DNA of 64,000 nt from Methylocaldum marinum (GTDB lineage: Bacteria; Pseudomonadota; Gammaproteobacteria; Methylococcales; Methylococcaceae), in NCBI RefSeq assembly GCF_003584645.1, contig NZ_AP017928.1:2952395-3016394 (forward strand), given 5' to 3'. The notes beneath the pieces are model-generated. The model was not told where the DNA came from, ran no database searches, and was given only the letters and a program-made list of their open reading frames with translations. Position 1 is the first letter of the stretch, and every line of letters begins with the position of its first letter. The translations under genes and the position numbers were made by a program. Positions 17,569 through 28,754 of this stretch are shown piece by piece.

Positions 17569-17668
17569 ACAAGCTGCATCTACCTGCCTATTCTGTCGAC
17601 TGCCAGTTGCTAAATTGCCGCGTAAATCCTAGCCGCGGCTCGCCAATAGCGTCACGCAAAGCACCACA

Positions 17669-18478
17669 TCAGATCCGCAAAACCGCAGCGGTAACATCGG
17701 CCGCTTGCCGGTTAGGCTTCACGTCATGCACCCTAAACATTTTCACACCTGCCGACACCCCAAGTACAGTTGTAGCTATCGTTGCCCCCAACAATTCCGT
17801 TGGACAAGTTTCGCCACAGATCGCTCCCATAAAGCGTTTTCGGCTTGCACCCAATAAAACCTTGTACCCCGTTGCCACAAACCTGGGTAAGCTGTGAATC
17901 AATCTCAAATTATCATCTTTGCGCTTGCCGAATCCGATACCCGGATCGATGATCAGGTTCTTAGCCGCAACGCCCTCAAACTTAGCTGCCGCCGTGCGCT
18001 CAATCAAGAATGCAAGCACCTCCTCGACTACATCCCCATATGTCGGATTGTTTTGCATATCTTTTGGGCGCCCTTGCATGTGCATAAGCACCAGCGGAAC
18101 ATCAGCCTTAGCTGCAACAGTAAACATTCGAGGATCGTCTCTCCCTGCTGAAACGTCGTTCACCATGTTTACACCGGCCGCTATCGCCTCCTCTGCAACC
18201 CGGCTCCGCGTCGTATCGATACTTAAAAGCACATCCTGTGGAAGATGTTGCCTCAAATGCCGAATGATTGGAAGGACACGCGCTGTTTGGAGCTCCTCAT
18301 CTACCGGATCCGCGCCCGGGCGAGTTGACTCACCACCAATATCGATAATATCCGCGCCGTCCGATACCATTCCTTGAGCGTGCAAAATCGCTTCTTGTGG
18401 AAAACAGTACCGCCCGCCGTCCGAAAAACTGTCCGGAGTGACGTTTAAAATGCCCATTATCAAGGGGCCCTGTCGCAT
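17669..18478 (-). CDS. folP: Dihydropteroate synthase
   Basis: Folate enzyme that condenses p-aminobenzoate with dihydropterin pyrophosphate; target of sulfonamides. The 269-residue TIM-barrel protein carries GILNVTPDSFSDGG, DIGGESTRPGA, SIDTTRS, MVNDVSAG, MHMQGRPKDMQ, DPGIGFGK and GASRKRF. It starts at the ATG at 18478; no good ribosome site is seen. It is a single gene here: its frequent neighbours ftsH and glmM are absent, and it follows the terminator of the ribosomal block. Confidence 0.95.
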   Translation of the reverse strand: MRQGPLIMGILNVTPDSFSDGGRYCFPQEAILHAQGMVSDGADIIDIGGESTRPGADPVDEELQTARVLPIIRHLRQHLPQDVLLSIDTTRSRVAEEAIAAGVNMVNDVSAGRDDPRMFTVAAKADVPLVLMHMQGRPKDMQNNPTYGDVVEEVLAFLIERTAAAKFEGVAAKNLIIDPGIGFGKRKDDNLRLIHSLPRFVATGYKVLLGASRKRFMGAICGETCPTELLGATIATTVLGVSAGVKMFRVHDVKPNRQAADVTAAVLRI

Positions 18479-18602
18479 GCTAGACTAGTCAAGCAAATAG
18501 TGGAAAAAGGTGCTTCCAACTGAGAAGAGCTGCTCTTACCGACCAGATCCGCTCGTCTCGGACTACACCCAACGTTTCACGAAGAACGCTGCAGGAATTC
18601 GC

Positions 18603-18631
18603 AAAAAAGCAGGCCCGCTTCAGTGCGGGCC
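18603..18631 (-). terminator. Rho-independent terminator of the ribosomal protein cluster
   Basis: On the minus strand GGCCCGC (18631-18625), an ACTGAA loop and GCGGGCC (18618-18612) form a perfect 7-bp stem followed within three bases by TTTTTT (18608-18603). It lies about 55 bases after the rplQ stop and closes the alpha operon. Confidence 0.9.
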
Positions 18632-18684
18632 AGAACCAAATGGATGAATACGTAACCGGATTTCCACCGTTTCAGACCGGACCC

Positions 18685-19050
18685 CTAAGTGACCGACCGA
18701 TCGACAAGTTCCACGTAAGCCAAAGGCGTCGCATCCCCCTTACGAAAGCCGCATTTCAGAATTCTAAGGTAGCCTCCGGGGCGATCCTTAAAACGGGGCC
18801 CCAACTCGTCAAAAAGCTTCACTACCGCTTTCCGATCTCGAATCCGCGAAAACGCAATCCGGCGCGCCGCGACGCTGTTTTCTTTTGACAAAGTTATGAG
18901 AGGCTCTGCGATGCGCCTTATCTCTTTGGCCTTTGGTAAGGTCGTCTGAATAACTTCGTGATGAATCAACGACGCAGTCAAGTTCCGAAAGAGCGCGGTC
19001 TTATGACTGCCGGTAATATTAAATTTTCTACCCGAATTACGATGCCGCAT
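18685..19050 (-). CDS. rplQ: Large-subunit ribosomal protein L17 (bL17)
   Basis: bL17, near the peptide exit region of the 50S subunit. 121 residues against 127 in E. coli; begins [11 protein letters not shown] and has the family segment [21 protein letters not shown]. Last gene of the alpha operon, 19 bases after rpoA and followed by the terminator at 18603-18631. Confidence 0.97.
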   Translation of the reverse strand: MRHRNSGRKFNITGSHKTALFRNLTASLIHHEVIQTTLPKAKEIRRIAEPLITLSKENSVAARRIAFSRIRDRKAVVKLFDELGPRFKDRPGGYLRILKCGFRKGDATPLAYVELVDRSVT

Positions 19051-19069
19051 TTGTTATACCCGCACGATT

Positions 19070-20065
19070 TTAAGAGTCCTGTTGCTCACGTTTGAGTCCT
19101 TCTGGAGGCCAATTCTCCAGTCTCATTCCTAGCGACAGACCCTTCGTTGCTAAAACATCCTTAATTTCCGTAAGCGATTTTTTCCCCAAATTTGGGGTCT
19201 TGAGCAAATCCACTTCAGTTCTTTGAATGAGATCACCGATGTAAAAAATATTCTCTGCCTTTAAGCAATTCGCCGACCTGACGGTCAATTCAAGGTCATC
19301 AACAGAACGGAGAAGTAGCGGATCAAATTGAGGCCGTTCTTCGGCAATTCGCGGCGTTTCCTCGCTCTTGAGCGCAACAAATACCGACAAATGCTCGTTC
19401 AGAATTGACGCTGCCTGTCTGACAGCCTCTTCCGGATCAACCGTGCCGTTTGTTTCCAGCTCCAAAACAAGCTTATCAAGATCCGTTCTCTGCTCAACAC
19501 GCGCATTCTCTACCAGATACGAAACCCGCCGTATTGGGCTAAAGGAGGCATCAATATTCAACACTCCGACCGCAGACTCGGTCTGCCCACCGATTCTCGA
19601 CCCAACCGGCTGGTATCCTCGCCCCTTTTCCACCTTAAGTGTCATGCTTAGCTTCCCGGCGTGGGTCAGATTAGCAATTTCGAGCTCTGGATTCACGATC
19701 TCAGCGTCGTGCGTAAGTTCGATATCCGCGCCTGTTACTTTACCAGGGCCAGATTTGTTAATCCTAAGGAGGGCTTCATGCCCACTCGAAAGGCGGATCG
19801 CTAGATTCTTTAAGTTCAAAAGAATGTCTATCACGTCCTCCTGAACACCATCGAGGGTGGAATACTCATGTAGAACCCCTTCGATGGTCACTTCAGTGAC
19901 TGCGCAACCTGGTATCGAGGAAAGCAAAACTCTCCTGAGAGCGTTTCCGAGGGTATGACCGAACCCCCTTTCCAAAGGTTCGATTACAATGCGCGCACTG
20001 TTCAGATCTATAGGACTAACGTCCACCAAGCGCGGTTTGATAAGATTTGCCAAGTAGGTTTGCAT
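19070..20065 (-). CDS. rpoA: RNA polymerase alpha subunit
   Basis: Alpha subunit (331 residues; 329 in E. coli). The N-terminal domain assembles the polymerase ([20 protein letters not shown]). The C-terminal domain (about residues 245-331) binds UP elements and activators, with [17 protein letters not shown] and [16 protein letters not shown]. It sits in its conserved place between rpsD (16 bases upstream) and rplQ, tying polymerase supply to ribosome synthesis. Confidence 0.98.
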   Translation of the reverse strand: MQTYLANLIKPRLVDVSPIDLNSARIVIEPLERGFGHTLGNALRRVLLSSIPGCAVTEVTIEGVLHEYSTLDGVQEDVIDILLNLKNLAIRLSSGHEALLRINKSGPGKVTGADIELTHDAEIVNPELEIANLTHAGKLSMTLKVEKGRGYQPVGSRIGGQTESAVGVLNIDASFSPIRRVSYLVENARVEQRTDLDKLVLELETNGTVDPEEAVRQAASILNEHLSVFVALKSEETPRIAEERPQFDPLLLRSVDDLELTVRSANCLKAENIFYIGDLIQRTEVDLLKTPNLGKKSLTEIKDVLATKGLSLGMRLENWPPEGLKREQQDS

Positions 20066-20081
20066 CGATCAGCAACAACAA

Positions 20082-20702
20082 TTATTTGGAGTACAACTCG
20101 ACGACCAGTTGCTCGTTAATTTCCGAGCCCAACTCGCTACGCTCAGGTACCGCCTTAAATATGCCGCGCATTTCTTTCGTGTCCACATCAACCCAAGCCG
20201 GAAACCCATACTGCTCCAGAACTTGCAAAGCATCTTTGATTCTTAATTGGCTTTTTGCCTTTTCACGCACTGACACAACATCGCCGGGCGCGACCTGATA
20301 GGACGGGACATTGAGCACTCTGCCGTTAACCGTAATAGCCTTATGGCTGACAAGCTGCCGCGCCTCCGCTCGCGTGCATGCAAAGCCCATGCGATACACG
20401 ACGTTATCCAGACGAGACTCAAGTAATCGGAACAAATTTTCGCCGGTTGACCCTGCCTTGCGCGACGCCGTCTTATAGTAGTTTCTGAATTGCCGCTCCA
20501 AGACGCCGTATATCCTGCGAAACTTTTGCTTCTCACGGAGCTGCGCGGCATAGTCTGACATGCGCGCTCGTTTCTGACCGTGCTGCCCAGGTTGCTGATC
20601 AAGCTTGCACTTCCCTTCAAGGGATTTGCCGCGCGCTTTCAAAAACAGATCAGTTCCTTCGCGCCGGCTAAGCTTGCATTTCGGACCTAAATATCTCGCC
20701 AT
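20082..20702 (-). CDS. rpsD: Small-subunit ribosomal protein S4 (uS4)
   Basis: uS4, a primary 16S rRNA binder that nucleates 30S assembly; in E. coli it also represses the alpha operon. 206 residues, identical in length to E. coli, starting [20 protein letters not shown], with an S4 RNA-binding domain around [19 protein letters not shown]. It lacks the four-cysteine zinc site seen in some bacterial S4 proteins. 15 bases after rpsK. Confidence 0.98.
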   Translation of the reverse strand: MARYLGPKCKLSRREGTDLFLKARGKSLEGKCKLDQQPGQHGQKRARMSDYAAQLREKQKFRRIYGVLERQFRNYYKTASRKAGSTGENLFRLLESRLDNVVYRMGFACTRAEARQLVSHKAITVNGRVLNVPSYQVAPGDVVSVREKAKSQLRIKDALQVLEQYGFPAWVDVDTKEMRGIFKAVPERSELGSEINEQLVVELYSK

Positions 20703-20717
20703 TCTTCGCCCCTCTGC

Positions 20718-21104
20718 TTATACTCGCCGCTTCTTTGGAGGACGGCAACCGTTGTGCGGTATCGGAGTATCGTCAATAATATTGGTAATCTTAAACCCCA
20801 TATTATTGAGCGTTCTAACTGCCGATTCTCGACCAGGGCCTGGGCCCTTTATACGCACATCCAAATTCCTTACGCCATAATCCTTCACGATAGTACCGAC
20901 CTTTTCGGCCGCCACCTGTGCGGCAAACGGGGTACTTTTCCTCGACCCACGAAAACCCGACGCGCCCGCCGTAGCCCAAGCCAGAGCATTACCCTTGCGA
21001 TCTGTAATGGTAATTATCGTGTTATTGAACGACGCGCTAATGTGAACAACACCGTCGGAAATGTCTCGTTTGATCCGTTTCGCGGGACGACTAGATGCAG
21101 CCAT
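20718..21104 (-). CDS. rpsK: Small-subunit ribosomal protein S11 (uS11)
   Basis: uS11, on the 30S platform at the mRNA exit. 128 residues (129 in E. coli); carries [33 protein letters not shown] and the end [18 protein letters not shown]. 34 bases after rpsM and 15 before rpsD. Confidence 0.98.
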   Translation of the reverse strand: MAASSRPAKRIKRDISDGVVHISASFNNTIITITDRKGNALAWATAGASGFRGSRKSTPFAAQVAAEKVGTIVKDYGVRNLDVRIKGPGPGRESAVRTLNNMGFKITNIIDDTPIPHNGCRPPKKRRV

Positions 21105-21138
21105 ATCGATGTCTTACCTCAAAAAACATTCTGTACGT

Positions 21139-21495
21139 TTATTTACGAATCGGCCGCCGCGGCCCCTTCCGAGTTCGCGCATTAGTACGGGTCCGCTGCC
21201 CGCGAACCGGAAGTCCCCGCCGATGACGCATACCCCGATAACATCCCAGGTCCATCAGGCGCTTGATATTCATTGCAGTCTCACGCCGAAGATCACCTTC
21301 GACGACGAACTTCGCGACTTCTTCTCGTATCCGCTCAATATCATTCTCGCTGAGATCTCGAACCTTGACCGAAGAACTCAGACCGGAATTCTGGCAAATT
21401 AAATTTGCCTTGGATCTTCCGATACCGTAAATCGCAGTTAGAGAAATAACCAAATGCTTGTGCTCGGGGATATTTACCCCCGCAATTCGTGCCAT
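21139..21495 (-). CDS. rpsM: Small-subunit ribosomal protein S13 (uS13)
   Basis: uS13, in the 30S head contacting the 50S subunit and P-site tRNA. 118 residues, same as E. coli; [20 protein letters not shown] at the start and [19 protein letters not shown] at the basic tail. A strong GGAGGCAGGA precedes the ATG. An 84-base gap separates it from rpmJ, where S4-dependent control of the alpha operon would be expected. Confidence 0.98.
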   Translation of the reverse strand: MARIAGVNIPEHKHLVISLTAIYGIGRSKANLICQNSGLSSSVKVRDLSENDIERIREEVAKFVVEGDLRRETAMNIKRLMDLGCYRGMRHRRGLPVRGQRTRTNARTRKGPRRPIRK

Positions 21496-21579
21496 TTATC
21501 CTGCCTCCATTTCAAACTACCAGGCGTGGGCTAAACTGTTAACAATATCACACCGACAAAAGATACGCTACTTGATCGT

Positions 21580-21693
21580 TTATCCTTGTCGCTGCTTGTG
21601 TCGAGCGTCTTTACAAATTATTCGAACCACGCCCTTCCTCTTCAATACCTTACAATTCCGGCAGATCTTCTTAACTGACGCACGCACTTTCAT
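21580..21693 (-). CDS. rpmJ: Large-subunit ribosomal protein L36 (bL36)
   Basis: A 37-residue protein found by reading the gap between secY and rpsM. It begins [20 protein letters not shown] and continues [17 protein letters not shown]. Cys11, Cys14, Cys27 and His32 form the zinc site of the C+ type bL36. It lies 42 bases after secY, the conserved position at the end of the spc operon. Confidence 0.97.
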   Translation of the reverse strand: MKVRASVKKICRNCKVLKRKGVVRIICKDARHKQRQG

Positions 21694-21735
21694 TAAAATT
21701 CCCCTTTTACTTGCTACCGTGATCAACAAACCCGG

Positions 21736-23061
21736 TTAGCTGAGCTTGATATTTGACTTTTTGAGCAGGCCTTCGTACTGATGCGAGATGATGTACGTCT
21801 GAATCTGTGACATAAAATCCATGACAACAACAACTATGATCAGCAACGAGGTGCCGCCGAAATAGAACGGAACGTTCCAGTAGACGATTAAAAATTCTGG
21901 TAATAGGCAAACAGCGGTAATGTAGATCGCCCCCGCCAGAGTCAAACGAGTCATCACGGCGTCGATGTACGAGGCGGTCTGTTGCCCCGGCCTTACACCC
22001 GGAATAAAAGCTCCGGATTTCTTCAGGTTTTCCGCGGTTTCGTTTGAATTGAACACCAAAGCCGCGTAGAAAAAACAAAAGAACACTATCGCACCGGCAT
22101 AACATAGAACATAAAGCGGTTGGCCGGGGGATAGGGTGGTTGCAATATCCTGCAACCACCCAAGACTCTTGCTGTTCCCGAACCATCCCGCCAAAGTCGC
22201 CGGAAACAGAATGATGCTAGACGCAAATATAGGAGGAATAACACCCGACATGTTTAGCTTCAACGGCAGAAAGCTCTTATGGGCGGCATACATCCTCCGC
22301 CCCTCTTGCCGTTTTGCATAATTAATAGTTATTCGGCGCTGCCCACGCTCAACAAACACTACCAGCGCAGTAACTCCGATGGCTATTGCGAACAATCCGA
22401 CGATACTCATCATGCTAAGTTCGCCGGTTCTGGCGAGCTCCAGCGTGCCGCCAATAGCAGATGGCAGCCCTGCAACTATGCCTGCGAAGATAATAATGGA
22501 TATGCCATTTCCGATACCCCGCTCCGTGACCTGTTCTCCTAACCACATCAAAAAGACGGTTCCGCAGACCAACGATACAGCCGTGATAAATATGAAGTGA
22601 AATCCCGGACTAATAACGACTGGCACGCCCGACGCCGACTGGTTCTGTAATGCAAGCCCGACCCCAATAGCTTGAAACGTCGCGAGGAATACAGTCCCGT
22701 ACCGCGTGTACTGATTGATCTTTTTCCGTCCCGACTCTCCTTCTTTCTTTATTTGCTCCAACTTAGGAATAACTCCGGCCATCAACTGCATAATGATCGA
22801 TGCCGAAATATAGGGCATAATCCCGAGAGCGAATATACTTAGCCGCTTTAGCGCGCCCCCGGAAAACATATTAACCATGTCAAGTATCGACCCGCCCTGC
22901 TGGGCAAACATAGCCGCTAGCGCTTTCGGGTCGACTCCGGGAATAGGGACGTGTGCGCCGATCCGGTAAACGACCAGCGCACCTATGACAAAAAGCAGCC
23001 TCTGACGAAGCTCGCTGAGCCTACCAAATCGTTCGGAAAGTGTCGAATTAGCCGTACTCAC
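21736..23061 (-). CDS. secY: Protein translocase subunit SecY
   Basis: Channel-forming subunit of the Sec translocon, with ten membrane segments in 441 residues (443 in E. coli). Signature segments include [19 protein letters not shown] near the N-terminus and [15 protein letters not shown]. The cytoplasmic C-terminal loops that contact SecA and ribosomes are present ([19 protein letters not shown]). It starts with GTG directly after the rplO stop, without any gap, which implies translational coupling. Confidence 0.98.
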   Translation of the reverse strand: MSTANSTLSERFGRLSELRQRLLFVIGALVVYRIGAHVPIPGVDPKALAAMFAQQGGSILDMVNMFSGGALKRLSIFALGIMPYISASIIMQLMAGVIPKLEQIKKEGESGRKKINQYTRYGTVFLATFQAIGVGLALQNQSASGVPVVISPGFHFIFITAVSLVCGTVFLMWLGEQVTERGIGNGISIIIFAGIVAGLPSAIGGTLELARTGELSMMSIVGLFAIAIGVTALVVFVERGQRRITINYAKRQEGRRMYAAHKSFLPLKLNMSGVIPPIFASSIILFPATLAGWFGNSKSLGWLQDIATTLSPGQPLYVLCYAGAIVFFCFFYAALVFNSNETAENLKKSGAFIPGVRPGQQTASYIDAVMTRLTLAGAIYITAVCLLPEFLIVYWNVPFYFGGTSLLIIVVVVMDFMSQIQTYIISHQYEGLLKKSNIKLS

Positions 23062-23496
23062 TTACGCCTCGATTGTTCCGCCGGCAGCTTCGATTTTTGA
23101 TCGCGCGCCCTTTGTAACCTTTATTCCGACGAGGACAATAGGCGAAGCGATGGAGCCCGAATCGATAACCTTCACAAAACGCGCTTGTACAGGAATGACA
23201 TTGGCCGCTTTTAGAGTCGAAATATCGATCTTTTCGCCCACGAGTCCATTCAATTCACTAAGACGTACCTGAGCAGCGAAAGCTTTTATTCGAGATCTAA
23301 ATCCGACCTTAGGCAGGCGCCGCTGTAACGGCATTTGCCCACCTTCGAATCCAACTTTATGGAAGCCGCCGGCACGCGCCTTTTGACCCTTATGCCCTTT
23401 GCCACTTGTCTTACCAAGGGTGGACCCGATACCGCGGCCAACCCGCCTCTTCTTCTTTCTGCTGCCTTCTAACGGCGCAATAGAGTTCAGGAACAT
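23062..23496 (-). CDS. rplO: Large-subunit ribosomal protein L15 (uL15)
   Basis: uL15, a late 50S assembly protein. 144 residues as in E. coli, with a Gly/Lys/Arg-rich N-terminal extension ([20 protein letters not shown]) that reaches into 23S rRNA. It begins immediately after the rpmD stop and abuts secY. Confidence 0.97.
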   Translation of the reverse strand: MFLNSIAPLEGSRKKKRRVGRGIGSTLGKTSGKGHKGQKARAGGFHKVGFEGGQMPLQRRLPKVGFRSRIKAFAAQVRLSELNGLVGEKIDISTLKAANVIPVQARFVKVIDSGSIASPIVLVGIKVTKGARSKIEAAGGTIEA

Positions 23497-23682
23497 CTAC
23501 GCTTCCTCAATCTTTAGCATGTACGCAACCTTTGCGATCATTCCCCGGTTCGCGTCCGTTGCGCTCACATACACCGACTTATGCACACCTCTGACACCTA
23601 GGCCACGCAAACACGCCCGATGAGACTTTAATCGTCCGATACTGCTCTTTATCTGCGTAATTTTCAGCTGTTTAACGCTCAT
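23497..23682 (-). CDS. rpmD: Large-subunit ribosomal protein L30 (uL30)
   Basis: uL30, 61 residues (59 in E. coli): [20 protein letters not shown] then [15 protein letters not shown]. The start overlaps the rpsE stop as ATGA, and the stop abuts rplO, as expected for the spc operon. Confidence 0.96.
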   Translation of the reverse strand: MSVKQLKITQIKSSIGRLKSHRACLRGLGVRGVHKSVYVSATDANRGMIAKVAYMLKIEEA

Positions 23683-24197
23683 TTACCTTTCCCCGACCGG
23701 CTGTCTGTCAACTTTCCACGCTTCGCAGCTATGGAGCGCGGATCTCTGATTTCTGTGAGCCCTTTAATCGTAGCGCGCACGACATTAATCGGATTATTCG
23801 TTCCGATACATTTTGCCAGCACGTTGTGTATTCCAACGACTTCGAATACCGCACGCATTGCGCCACCCGCAATGATCCCAGTACCCTGAGACGCAGGTTG
23901 CATGAACACTTTCGCAGCGCCCGTGCTAGCGGTAATCGAATAATGCAAAGTATCACCGTTCAAGCTGACCTTGCGCATGTTCCTACGAGCCTGCTCCATG
24001 GACTTTTGAATCGCAATAGGTACTTCACGCGCTTTGCATAAACCATAACCGACTCGGCCGTTCCCATCTCCCACAACTGTTAGGGCGGTAAACCCAAATT
24101 GACGACCGCCCTTTACAACTTTTGCAACACGCCGAACGGCAACCAATTTTTCCTGGAATCCTTCGGCCGTACTGCTCTGAACATTTAGGCTAGCCAT
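23679..24197 (-). CDS. rpsE: Small-subunit ribosomal protein S5 (uS5)
   Basis: uS5, involved in decoding accuracy and mRNA unwinding at the entry site. 172 residues (167 in E. coli), with the N-terminal double-stranded-RNA-binding fold ([20 protein letters not shown]) and [20 protein letters not shown]. Eight bases after rplR and overlapping rpmD by four. Confidence 0.97.
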   Translation of the reverse strand: MASLNVQSSTAEGFQEKLVAVRRVAKVVKGGRQFGFTALTVVGDGNGRVGYGLCKAREVPIAIQKSMEQARRNMRKVSLNGDTLHYSITASTGAAKVFMQPASQGTGIIAGGAMRAVFEVVGIHNVLAKCIGTNNPINVVRATIKGLTEIRDPRSIAAKRGKLTDSRSGKGK

Positions 24198-24205
24198 TTC
24201 ACCTC

Positions 24206-24559
24206 CTAAAACCCTAGTCCGGCTTCACGCGCAGCATCCGCTAGCGCCTTGACACGGCCGTGATACTTGAACCCAGACCGATCGAACGCAACGCTCGACA
24301 CGCCTGCCGACAGCGCTCGCTCAGCGATGATTCTACCTACCATTCTGGCAGCCTCAACATTTCCGGTAGCGCTCAAAGCCGACTGTATATCCGCCTGCAA
24401 TGTTGAAGCAGATGCGAGTACCTGGGAGCCGTCGGCGCTCGTTATCTGCGCATAGATATGTCTAGGCGTTCTATGAACAGTGAGCCGATTCACGCCCAGT
24501 GACTTAATAATTGCTCGGGACTTTGCCGCTCTCTTCAACCTTGCCGATTTCTTGTCCAT
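24206..24559 (-). CDS. rplR: Large-subunit ribosomal protein L18 (uL18)
   Basis: uL18, a 5S rRNA-binding protein of the central protuberance. 117 residues as in E. coli; [14 protein letters not shown] near the start and the terminal [20 protein letters not shown]. Seven bases after rplF. Confidence 0.97.
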   Translation of the reverse strand: MDKKSARLKRAAKSRAIIKSLGVNRLTVHRTPRHIYAQITSADGSQVLASASTLQADIQSALSATGNVEAARMVGRIIAERALSAGVSSVAFDRSGFKYHGRVKALADAAREAGLGF

Positions 24560-24566
24560 TTATCAC

Positions 24567-25100
24567 CTACTTCTTTTTGGCTTCTTTTCTGACGACTTCT
24601 TCGTCCGAATATCGCACACCTTTTCCTTTATAAGGCTCCGGCGGCCGATAGGCCCTTATGTTAGAGGCGACCTGCCCGACTCGCTGCTTATCACAGCCAG
24701 TAACTATGATTTCAGTTTGCGAAGGGGTTTCGATTGAAATCCCCTCCGGAGCAATAACCTCCAGCGGATGCGAAAACCCGAGCGACAAGCTCAAAGTGTT
24801 GCCTTTAGCCTGGGCTCTATATCCGACCCCGACCATCGTCAACTTTCGGACGAATCCGGAACTCACCCCTATTACCATATTCGAGAGGTTAGCCCGCGTG
24901 GTGCCGGCGAGAGCATTTGCCTGTTTATTGGCCTTATCGGCAAGAATTGAAATAACACCATTCTCAATTTGAACTCTGACTCTTGGGTCCACGCTACGGA
25001 CCAAGGTCCCCTTCGGACCCTTTACCGTGACGATATCACCGGCGATGCTAGCTTCCACACCTTTAGGCAGGGCAATCGGATTTTTCGCTATTCTGGACAT
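24567..25100 (-). CDS. rplF: Large-subunit ribosomal protein L6 (uL6)
   Basis: uL6, near the factor-binding site of the 50S subunit. 177 residues, identical in length to E. coli; [19 protein letters not shown] at the start and the signature [14 protein letters not shown] near the end. 21 bases after rpsH. Confidence 0.97.
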   Translation of the reverse strand: MSRIAKNPIALPKGVEASIAGDIVTVKGPKGTLVRSVDPRVRVQIENGVISILADKANKQANALAGTTRANLSNMVIGVSSGFVRKLTMVGVGYRAQAKGNTLSLSLGFSHPLEVIAPEGISIETPSQTEIIVTGCDKQRVGQVASNIRAYRPPEPYKGKGVRYSDEEVVRKEAKKK

Positions 25101-25121
25101 TGCTTCAGTCTCTACACTCGC

Positions 25122-25517
25122 TTACGATACCAGACAGAGAACCTCACCACCGTGACCACCGCCCCGGGCTTCGTCGTCAGTCATCACTCCCTTCGAAGTA
25201 GATACTATCGCCGTACCTAGCCCCCCCATAACCCTAGGAATGGCATCCTTCGACCGGTAAATACGTCGCCCAGGCTTGCTGATACGCTCGAACTGTTCGA
25301 TTACTGGTTGGCCTTTGTAGTATTTCAAATAAACGTAAAGCCCGCTTTTGCCTTCAGTTTCCTTTATCTGATAATCCGCAATGTAGCCTTCGTTCTTCAA
25401 TACGGCACAGACAGCAGCTTTAATTTTCGAGGACGGCATCACGACTTCGCTTTTTCCCGCGGCTTGTCCGTTTCTTATCCGGATAATCATATCAGCCAAC
25501 GGATCGGTCATACTCAT
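25122..25517 (-). CDS. rpsH: Small-subunit ribosomal protein S8 (uS8)
   Basis: uS8, a primary binder of the 16S central domain and, in E. coli, the repressor of the spc operon. 131 residues; [20 protein letters not shown] at the start and the C-terminal signature [20 protein letters not shown]. It follows rpsN by 61 bases, one of the wider gaps in the cluster. Confidence 0.97.
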   Translation of the reverse strand: MSMTDPLADMIIRIRNGQAAGKSEVVMPSSKIKAAVCAVLKNEGYIADYQIKETEGKSGLYVYLKYYKGQPVIEQFERISKPGRRIYRSKDAIPRVMGGLGTAIVSTSKGVMTDDEARGGGHGGEVLCLVS

Positions 25518-25578
25518 TTCACATTCTCCGCAAACAAAACGGTTATGCTCGGGGTGTTGCCAAGCGGTTCGCCCAAAT

Positions 25579-25884
25579 TCACCAGCTCGCCTTCGTTACA
25601 CCGGGTACGTCGCCCCGCATAACGGATTCACGCAACTTGTTCCGACCCAGACCGAACTTCCGATAAAACCCGTGCGGTCTACCCGTTAGATTGCAACGGT
25701 TATGAAGACGTGAAGGAGAGGCATCTCTCGGCATTTGCTGCAACTTGATTTGCGCTACGAATTTCTCCTCATCCGTAGCTACAGGGCTTTGAATGATGGC
25801 TCTGAGCTCTGCGCGCTTCTTCTGATACTTCGTCACCAGCGCTTGCCGCTTCTTTTCACGTGCGATCATCGATTTTTTCGCCAT
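25579..25884 (-). CDS. rpsN: Small-subunit ribosomal protein S14 (uS14, zinc-free form)
   Basis: uS14 of the 30S head. At 101 residues it is the long form, with one cysteine and no CXXC pairs, so it is zinc-independent. The family end [19 protein letters not shown] is present. Eight bases after rplE. Confidence 0.97.
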   Translation of the reverse strand: MAKKSMIAREKKRQALVTKYQKKRAELRAIIQSPVATDEEKFVAQIKLQQMPRDASPSRLHNRCNLTGRPHGFYRKFGLGRNKLRESVMRGDVPGVTKASW

Positions 25885-25892
25885 TGTCTTCC

Positions 25893-26432
25893 CTATGCTC
25901 TAAACGGGAACCTAAACTGCTCTAGCAGCGCTCTTGCTTCTTCGTCGCTGGCTGCCGAGGTCGTAATTGTTATGTCGATACCGCGTACCGCATCGATCTT
26001 GTCATAGTCGATCTCCGGAAAAATAATTTGCTCCCGGACACCCATGCTATAGTTTCCACGACCGTCGAACGACCTAGGACTGAGACCACGAAAGTCCCTG
26101 ATTCTGGGAATAGCAACATTGACAAGACGATCCAAAAATTCATACATCCTATCACGCCGCAAAGTAACTTTGCAGCCTATGGGCATTCCTTCTCGGATCT
26201 TAAAACCTGCAATTGATTTTCTTGCCATTGTCACTATGGGCTTCTGGCCAGAAATTTTTTCAAGATCCTCGATCGCATTTTGGAGAATTTTCTTATCGGC
26301 TACGGCTTCTCCTACCCCCATGTTGAGGGTAATTTTCTCCAATCGAGGCACCTGCATTACCGAGCGGTAGTTAAACCGACTGATTAGATGCGGAACCACC
26401 TGTTCTTTATAAATAGTTTGAAGCCTAGCCAT
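25893..26432 (-). CDS. rplE: Large-subunit ribosomal protein L5 (uL5)
   Basis: uL5, a 5S rRNA binder that contacts P-site tRNA. Starting at [14 protein letters not shown] (26432) gives 179 residues, exactly the E. coli length; a TTG at 26453 in frame would overlap rplX and is not used by the family. Conserved [12 protein letters not shown] and [18 protein letters not shown] are present. 17 bases after rplX. Confidence 0.97.
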   Translation of the reverse strand: MARLQTIYKEQVVPHLISRFNYRSVMQVPRLEKITLNMGVGEAVADKKILQNAIEDLEKISGQKPIVTMARKSIAGFKIREGMPIGCKVTLRRDRMYEFLDRLVNVAIPRIRDFRGLSPRSFDGRGNYSMGVREQIIFPEIDYDKIDAVRGIDITITTSAASDEEARALLEQFRFPFRA

Positions 26433-26449
26433 ACCTGTTTTCCGCCAAA

Positions 26450-26767
26450 TCAAACGTCAATTACTTCGTTCGTAGACTTAAAATACCGAACTTTTCTACC
26501 ATCGGCCAACAGCCTAAAACCAACCTTGTCAGCTTTATTTATCGCGGGGTTGTAGAGCGCAACGTTTGATCTGTGGATCGGCATCGCTTTTTCAATGATC
26601 CCGCCATTGACACCCCTCATCGGTATCGGCCTTTGGTGTTTTCGCACGAGGTTGACGCCTTCAACTATAATCCGATCATCTGCAGAGACCGAGATAACCG
26701 CCCCGCGCTTACCTTTGTCCTTCCCTGTAAGGACAACTACTTGATCACCTTTTTTAATCTTTCGCAT
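26450..26767 (-). CDS. rplX: Large-subunit ribosomal protein L24 (uL24)
   Basis: uL24, an early 50S assembly protein near the exit tunnel. 105 residues; begins with the KOW motif region [20 protein letters not shown]. 15 bases after rplN. Confidence 0.97.
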   Translation of the reverse strand: MRKIKKGDQVVVLTGKDKGKRGAVISVSADDRIIVEGVNLVRKHQRPIPMRGVNGGIIEKAMPIHRSNVALYNPAINKADKVGFRLLADGRKVRYFKSTNEVIDV

Positions 26768-26782
26768 GTCGCTGGATCCTCG

Positions 26783-27151
26783 TCAAAGCACTTCAGGTGC
26801 GAGCGATATAATCTTCATGAATTTTTCAGATCGCAGTTCTCGGGTGACCGGTCCGAATATACGTGTACCGATCGGCTGATGTTGGTTGTTAAGCAAAACC
26901 GCTGCGTTGCCGTCGAATCGCACGACTGATCCGTCCGTACGGCGAACCCCTTTTTTGGTACGTACGACAACGGCATTGTATACTTCGCCCTTTTTTACGC
27001 GCCCGCGCGGAATAGCATCTTTGACGCTGACTTTGATGATGTCACCGATGTTTGCATACCTGCGGTGCGAGCCACCGAGCACCTTGATGCACATGACCTT
27101 TTTAGCGCCGCTGTTATCGGCCACATCCAGGCTGCTCTGCATCTGGATCAT
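26783..27151 (-). CDS. rplN: Large-subunit ribosomal protein L14 (uL14)
   Basis: uL14, at the subunit interface. 122 residues; [20 protein letters not shown] and the signature [20 protein letters not shown]. First gene of the spc operon in the E. coli scheme; here it follows rpsQ by 40 bases, and I see no separate promoter in that gap. Confidence 0.97.
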   Translation of the reverse strand: MIQMQSSLDVADNSGAKKVMCIKVLGGSHRRYANIGDIIKVSVKDAIPRGRVKKGEVYNAVVVRTKKGVRRTDGSVVRFDGNAAVLLNNQHQPIGTRIFGPVTRELRSEKFMKIISLAPEVL

Positions 27152-27191
27152 CTTCTATACCCCTTATTTTTTGCCTTTTCGCTTGTCGTTC

Positions 27192-27452
27192 TCACTTCGC
27201 CCTTTCAACTACTCGGTCCAAAGTCCAGACCTTTCTCTTCGAAAGCGGACGACAGGAAGTAACGGACACCACATCACCTTCCCGACATTCATTGCTTTCA
27301 TCATGAGCCAACACTTTGCTCGTCCGTCTGAGATACTTTCCATAAACCGGATGTGACACCAACCGCTCAACAAGAACAGTAATCGTCTTATCCATTTTCG
27401 AGCTAATAACTCTTCCCGTGATGGTACGGGGCTCCTTAACTAATTCGCTCAT
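27192..27452 (-). CDS. rpsQ: Small-subunit ribosomal protein S17 (uS17)
   Basis: uS17, an early 16S 5'-domain binder. 86 residues (84 in E. coli), with [20 protein letters not shown] and [19 protein letters not shown]. The start overlaps the rpmC stop by four bases (ATGA). Confidence 0.97.
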   Translation of the reverse strand: MSELVKEPRTITGRVISSKMDKTITVLVERLVSHPVYGKYLRRTSKVLAHDESNECREGDVVSVTSCRPLSKRKVWTLDRVVERAK

Positions 27453-27643
27453 ACCCGGACACTCTTTTCCGTTAGAACGGTATTTACCCTAGCTATATCG
27501 CGCCTGTTTCCGCGCAGCTGATCCGATTTGGTAAGCTGGCCAGTTGCCTTTTGCATTCTCAAATTGAAACGCTCGCGGTGGAGTTCCAGTAGCAACTCCT
27601 TCAGTTCGCCTTCGTTTTTCGTTCTTAATTCGCTGACTTTCAT
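27449..27643 (-). CDS. rpmC: Large-subunit ribosomal protein L29 (uL29)
   Basis: uL29, at the exit tunnel where chaperones and SRP dock. 64 residues: [20 protein letters not shown] then a basic helix ending VLTEKSVRV. It shares one base with the rplP stop (TAATG) and overlaps rpsQ by four. Confidence 0.97.
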   Translation of the reverse strand: MKVSELRTKNEGELKELLLELHRERFNLRMQKATGQLTKSDQLRGNRRDIARVNTVLTEKSVRV

Positions 27644-28056
27644 TACATGACCGTCCGAATCGAAAAAGTTGTCTTGATCGGAAGTTTCGCCGCGGCCAGT
27701 TCAAAAGCCTCGCGAGCCAATTCTTCGCTTACTCCCTCGAGTTCGTAAAGCATCTTACCCGGCTTAATTTCCGCAACCCAATACTCTACACTTCCTTTGC
27801 CGCTCCCCATTCGCACTTCCAATGGCTTTTTCGATATCGGTTTGTCCGGAAAAACGCGAATCCACATCTTTCCACCGCGCTTAACATGGCGTGTGATTGC
27901 TCGGCGCGCGGCTTCAACCTGCCTGGCCGTGATCCGGCCTCGCTCGACGGCCTTCAGACCGAACTCGCCGAAACTTACCCGATTGCCCGTAGTCGCCAGG
28001 CCGGTGTTTCTGCCTTTCTGCTGTTTTCTGTATTTCGTTCTCTTCGGCTGCAACAT
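27643..28056 (-). CDS. rplP: Large-subunit ribosomal protein L16 (uL16)
   Basis: uL16, close to the A-site and peptidyl-transferase centre. 137 residues; [19 protein letters not shown] at the start and [20 protein letters not shown]. 17 bases after rpsC. Confidence 0.97.
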   Translation of the reverse strand: MLQPKRTKYRKQQKGRNTGLATTGNRVSFGEFGLKAVERGRITARQVEAARRAITRHVKRGGKMWIRVFPDKPISKKPLEVRMGSGKGSVEYWVAEIKPGKMLYELEGVSEELAREAFELAAAKLPIKTTFSIRTVM

Positions 28057-28073
28057 GGTCGACTAGCCTCTTC

Positions 28074-28745
28074 TTATGTCTCTATTGGAGCGAAGCTCTT
28101 CTGCTCGCTATCGGCGGCACTAAAAACTTCGCCCCTAAAAATCCACACCTTCACGCCGATTACACCGTACGTCGTTTTTGCTTCCGCAAAACCGTAGTCT
28201 ATATCAGCGCGAAACGTATGGAGAGGGACACGCCCCTCACGGTACCATTCGCTGCGTGCGATTTCGGCGCCGTTCAGTCGTCCGCTTACGTTGATTTTTA
28301 CGCCTTCGGCACCCAGGCGGAGAGTGTTGGTTACAGCACGCTTCATCGCCCGACGGAACATGATGCGCTTCTCCAACTGCTGTGCCACACCTTCGGCAAC
28401 GAGTTGAGCATCTAGCTCCGGCTTTCGAATCTCCTCTACACTCACCTGTACAGGGATATTCATCATCGAAGACAGTTCTCGACGCAATGCATCGATATCT
28501 TCGCCTTTCTTTCCGATCACCAGTCCGGGCCTAGCCGTATGGATCGTTATATGAGCGTTGTTCGCCGGCCGGTTGATTTGTATTCGGCTGACCGATGCAT
28601 GCCCCAGTTTTCGCTTAAGAAACTCTCTAACCTTCAAATCATTGAAAAGGAAAGCCGGGTAATCTTTGCTGGACGCATACCAACGAGACGTCCAATCTTT
28701 AATGTAGCCGAGCCTTATTCCGGTCGGATGAACTTTCTGCCCCAT
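28074..28745 (-). CDS. rpsC: Small-subunit ribosomal protein S3 (uS3)
   Basis: uS3, of the 30S head, lines the mRNA entry channel. 223 residues against 233 in E. coli, the difference being a shorter tail. [20 protein letters not shown] at the start and the KH-type segment [19 protein letters not shown]. Nine bases after rplV. Confidence 0.97.
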   Translation of the reverse strand: MGQKVHPTGIRLGYIKDWTSRWYASSKDYPAFLFNDLKVREFLKRKLGHASVSRIQINRPANNAHITIHTARPGLVIGKKGEDIDALRRELSSMMNIPVQVSVEEIRKPELDAQLVAEGVAQQLEKRIMFRRAMKRAVTNTLRLGAEGVKINVSGRLNGAEIARSEWYREGRVPLHTFRADIDYGFAEAKTTYGVIGVKVWIFRGEVFSAADSEQKSFAPIET

Positions 28746-28754
28746 AAATATCCT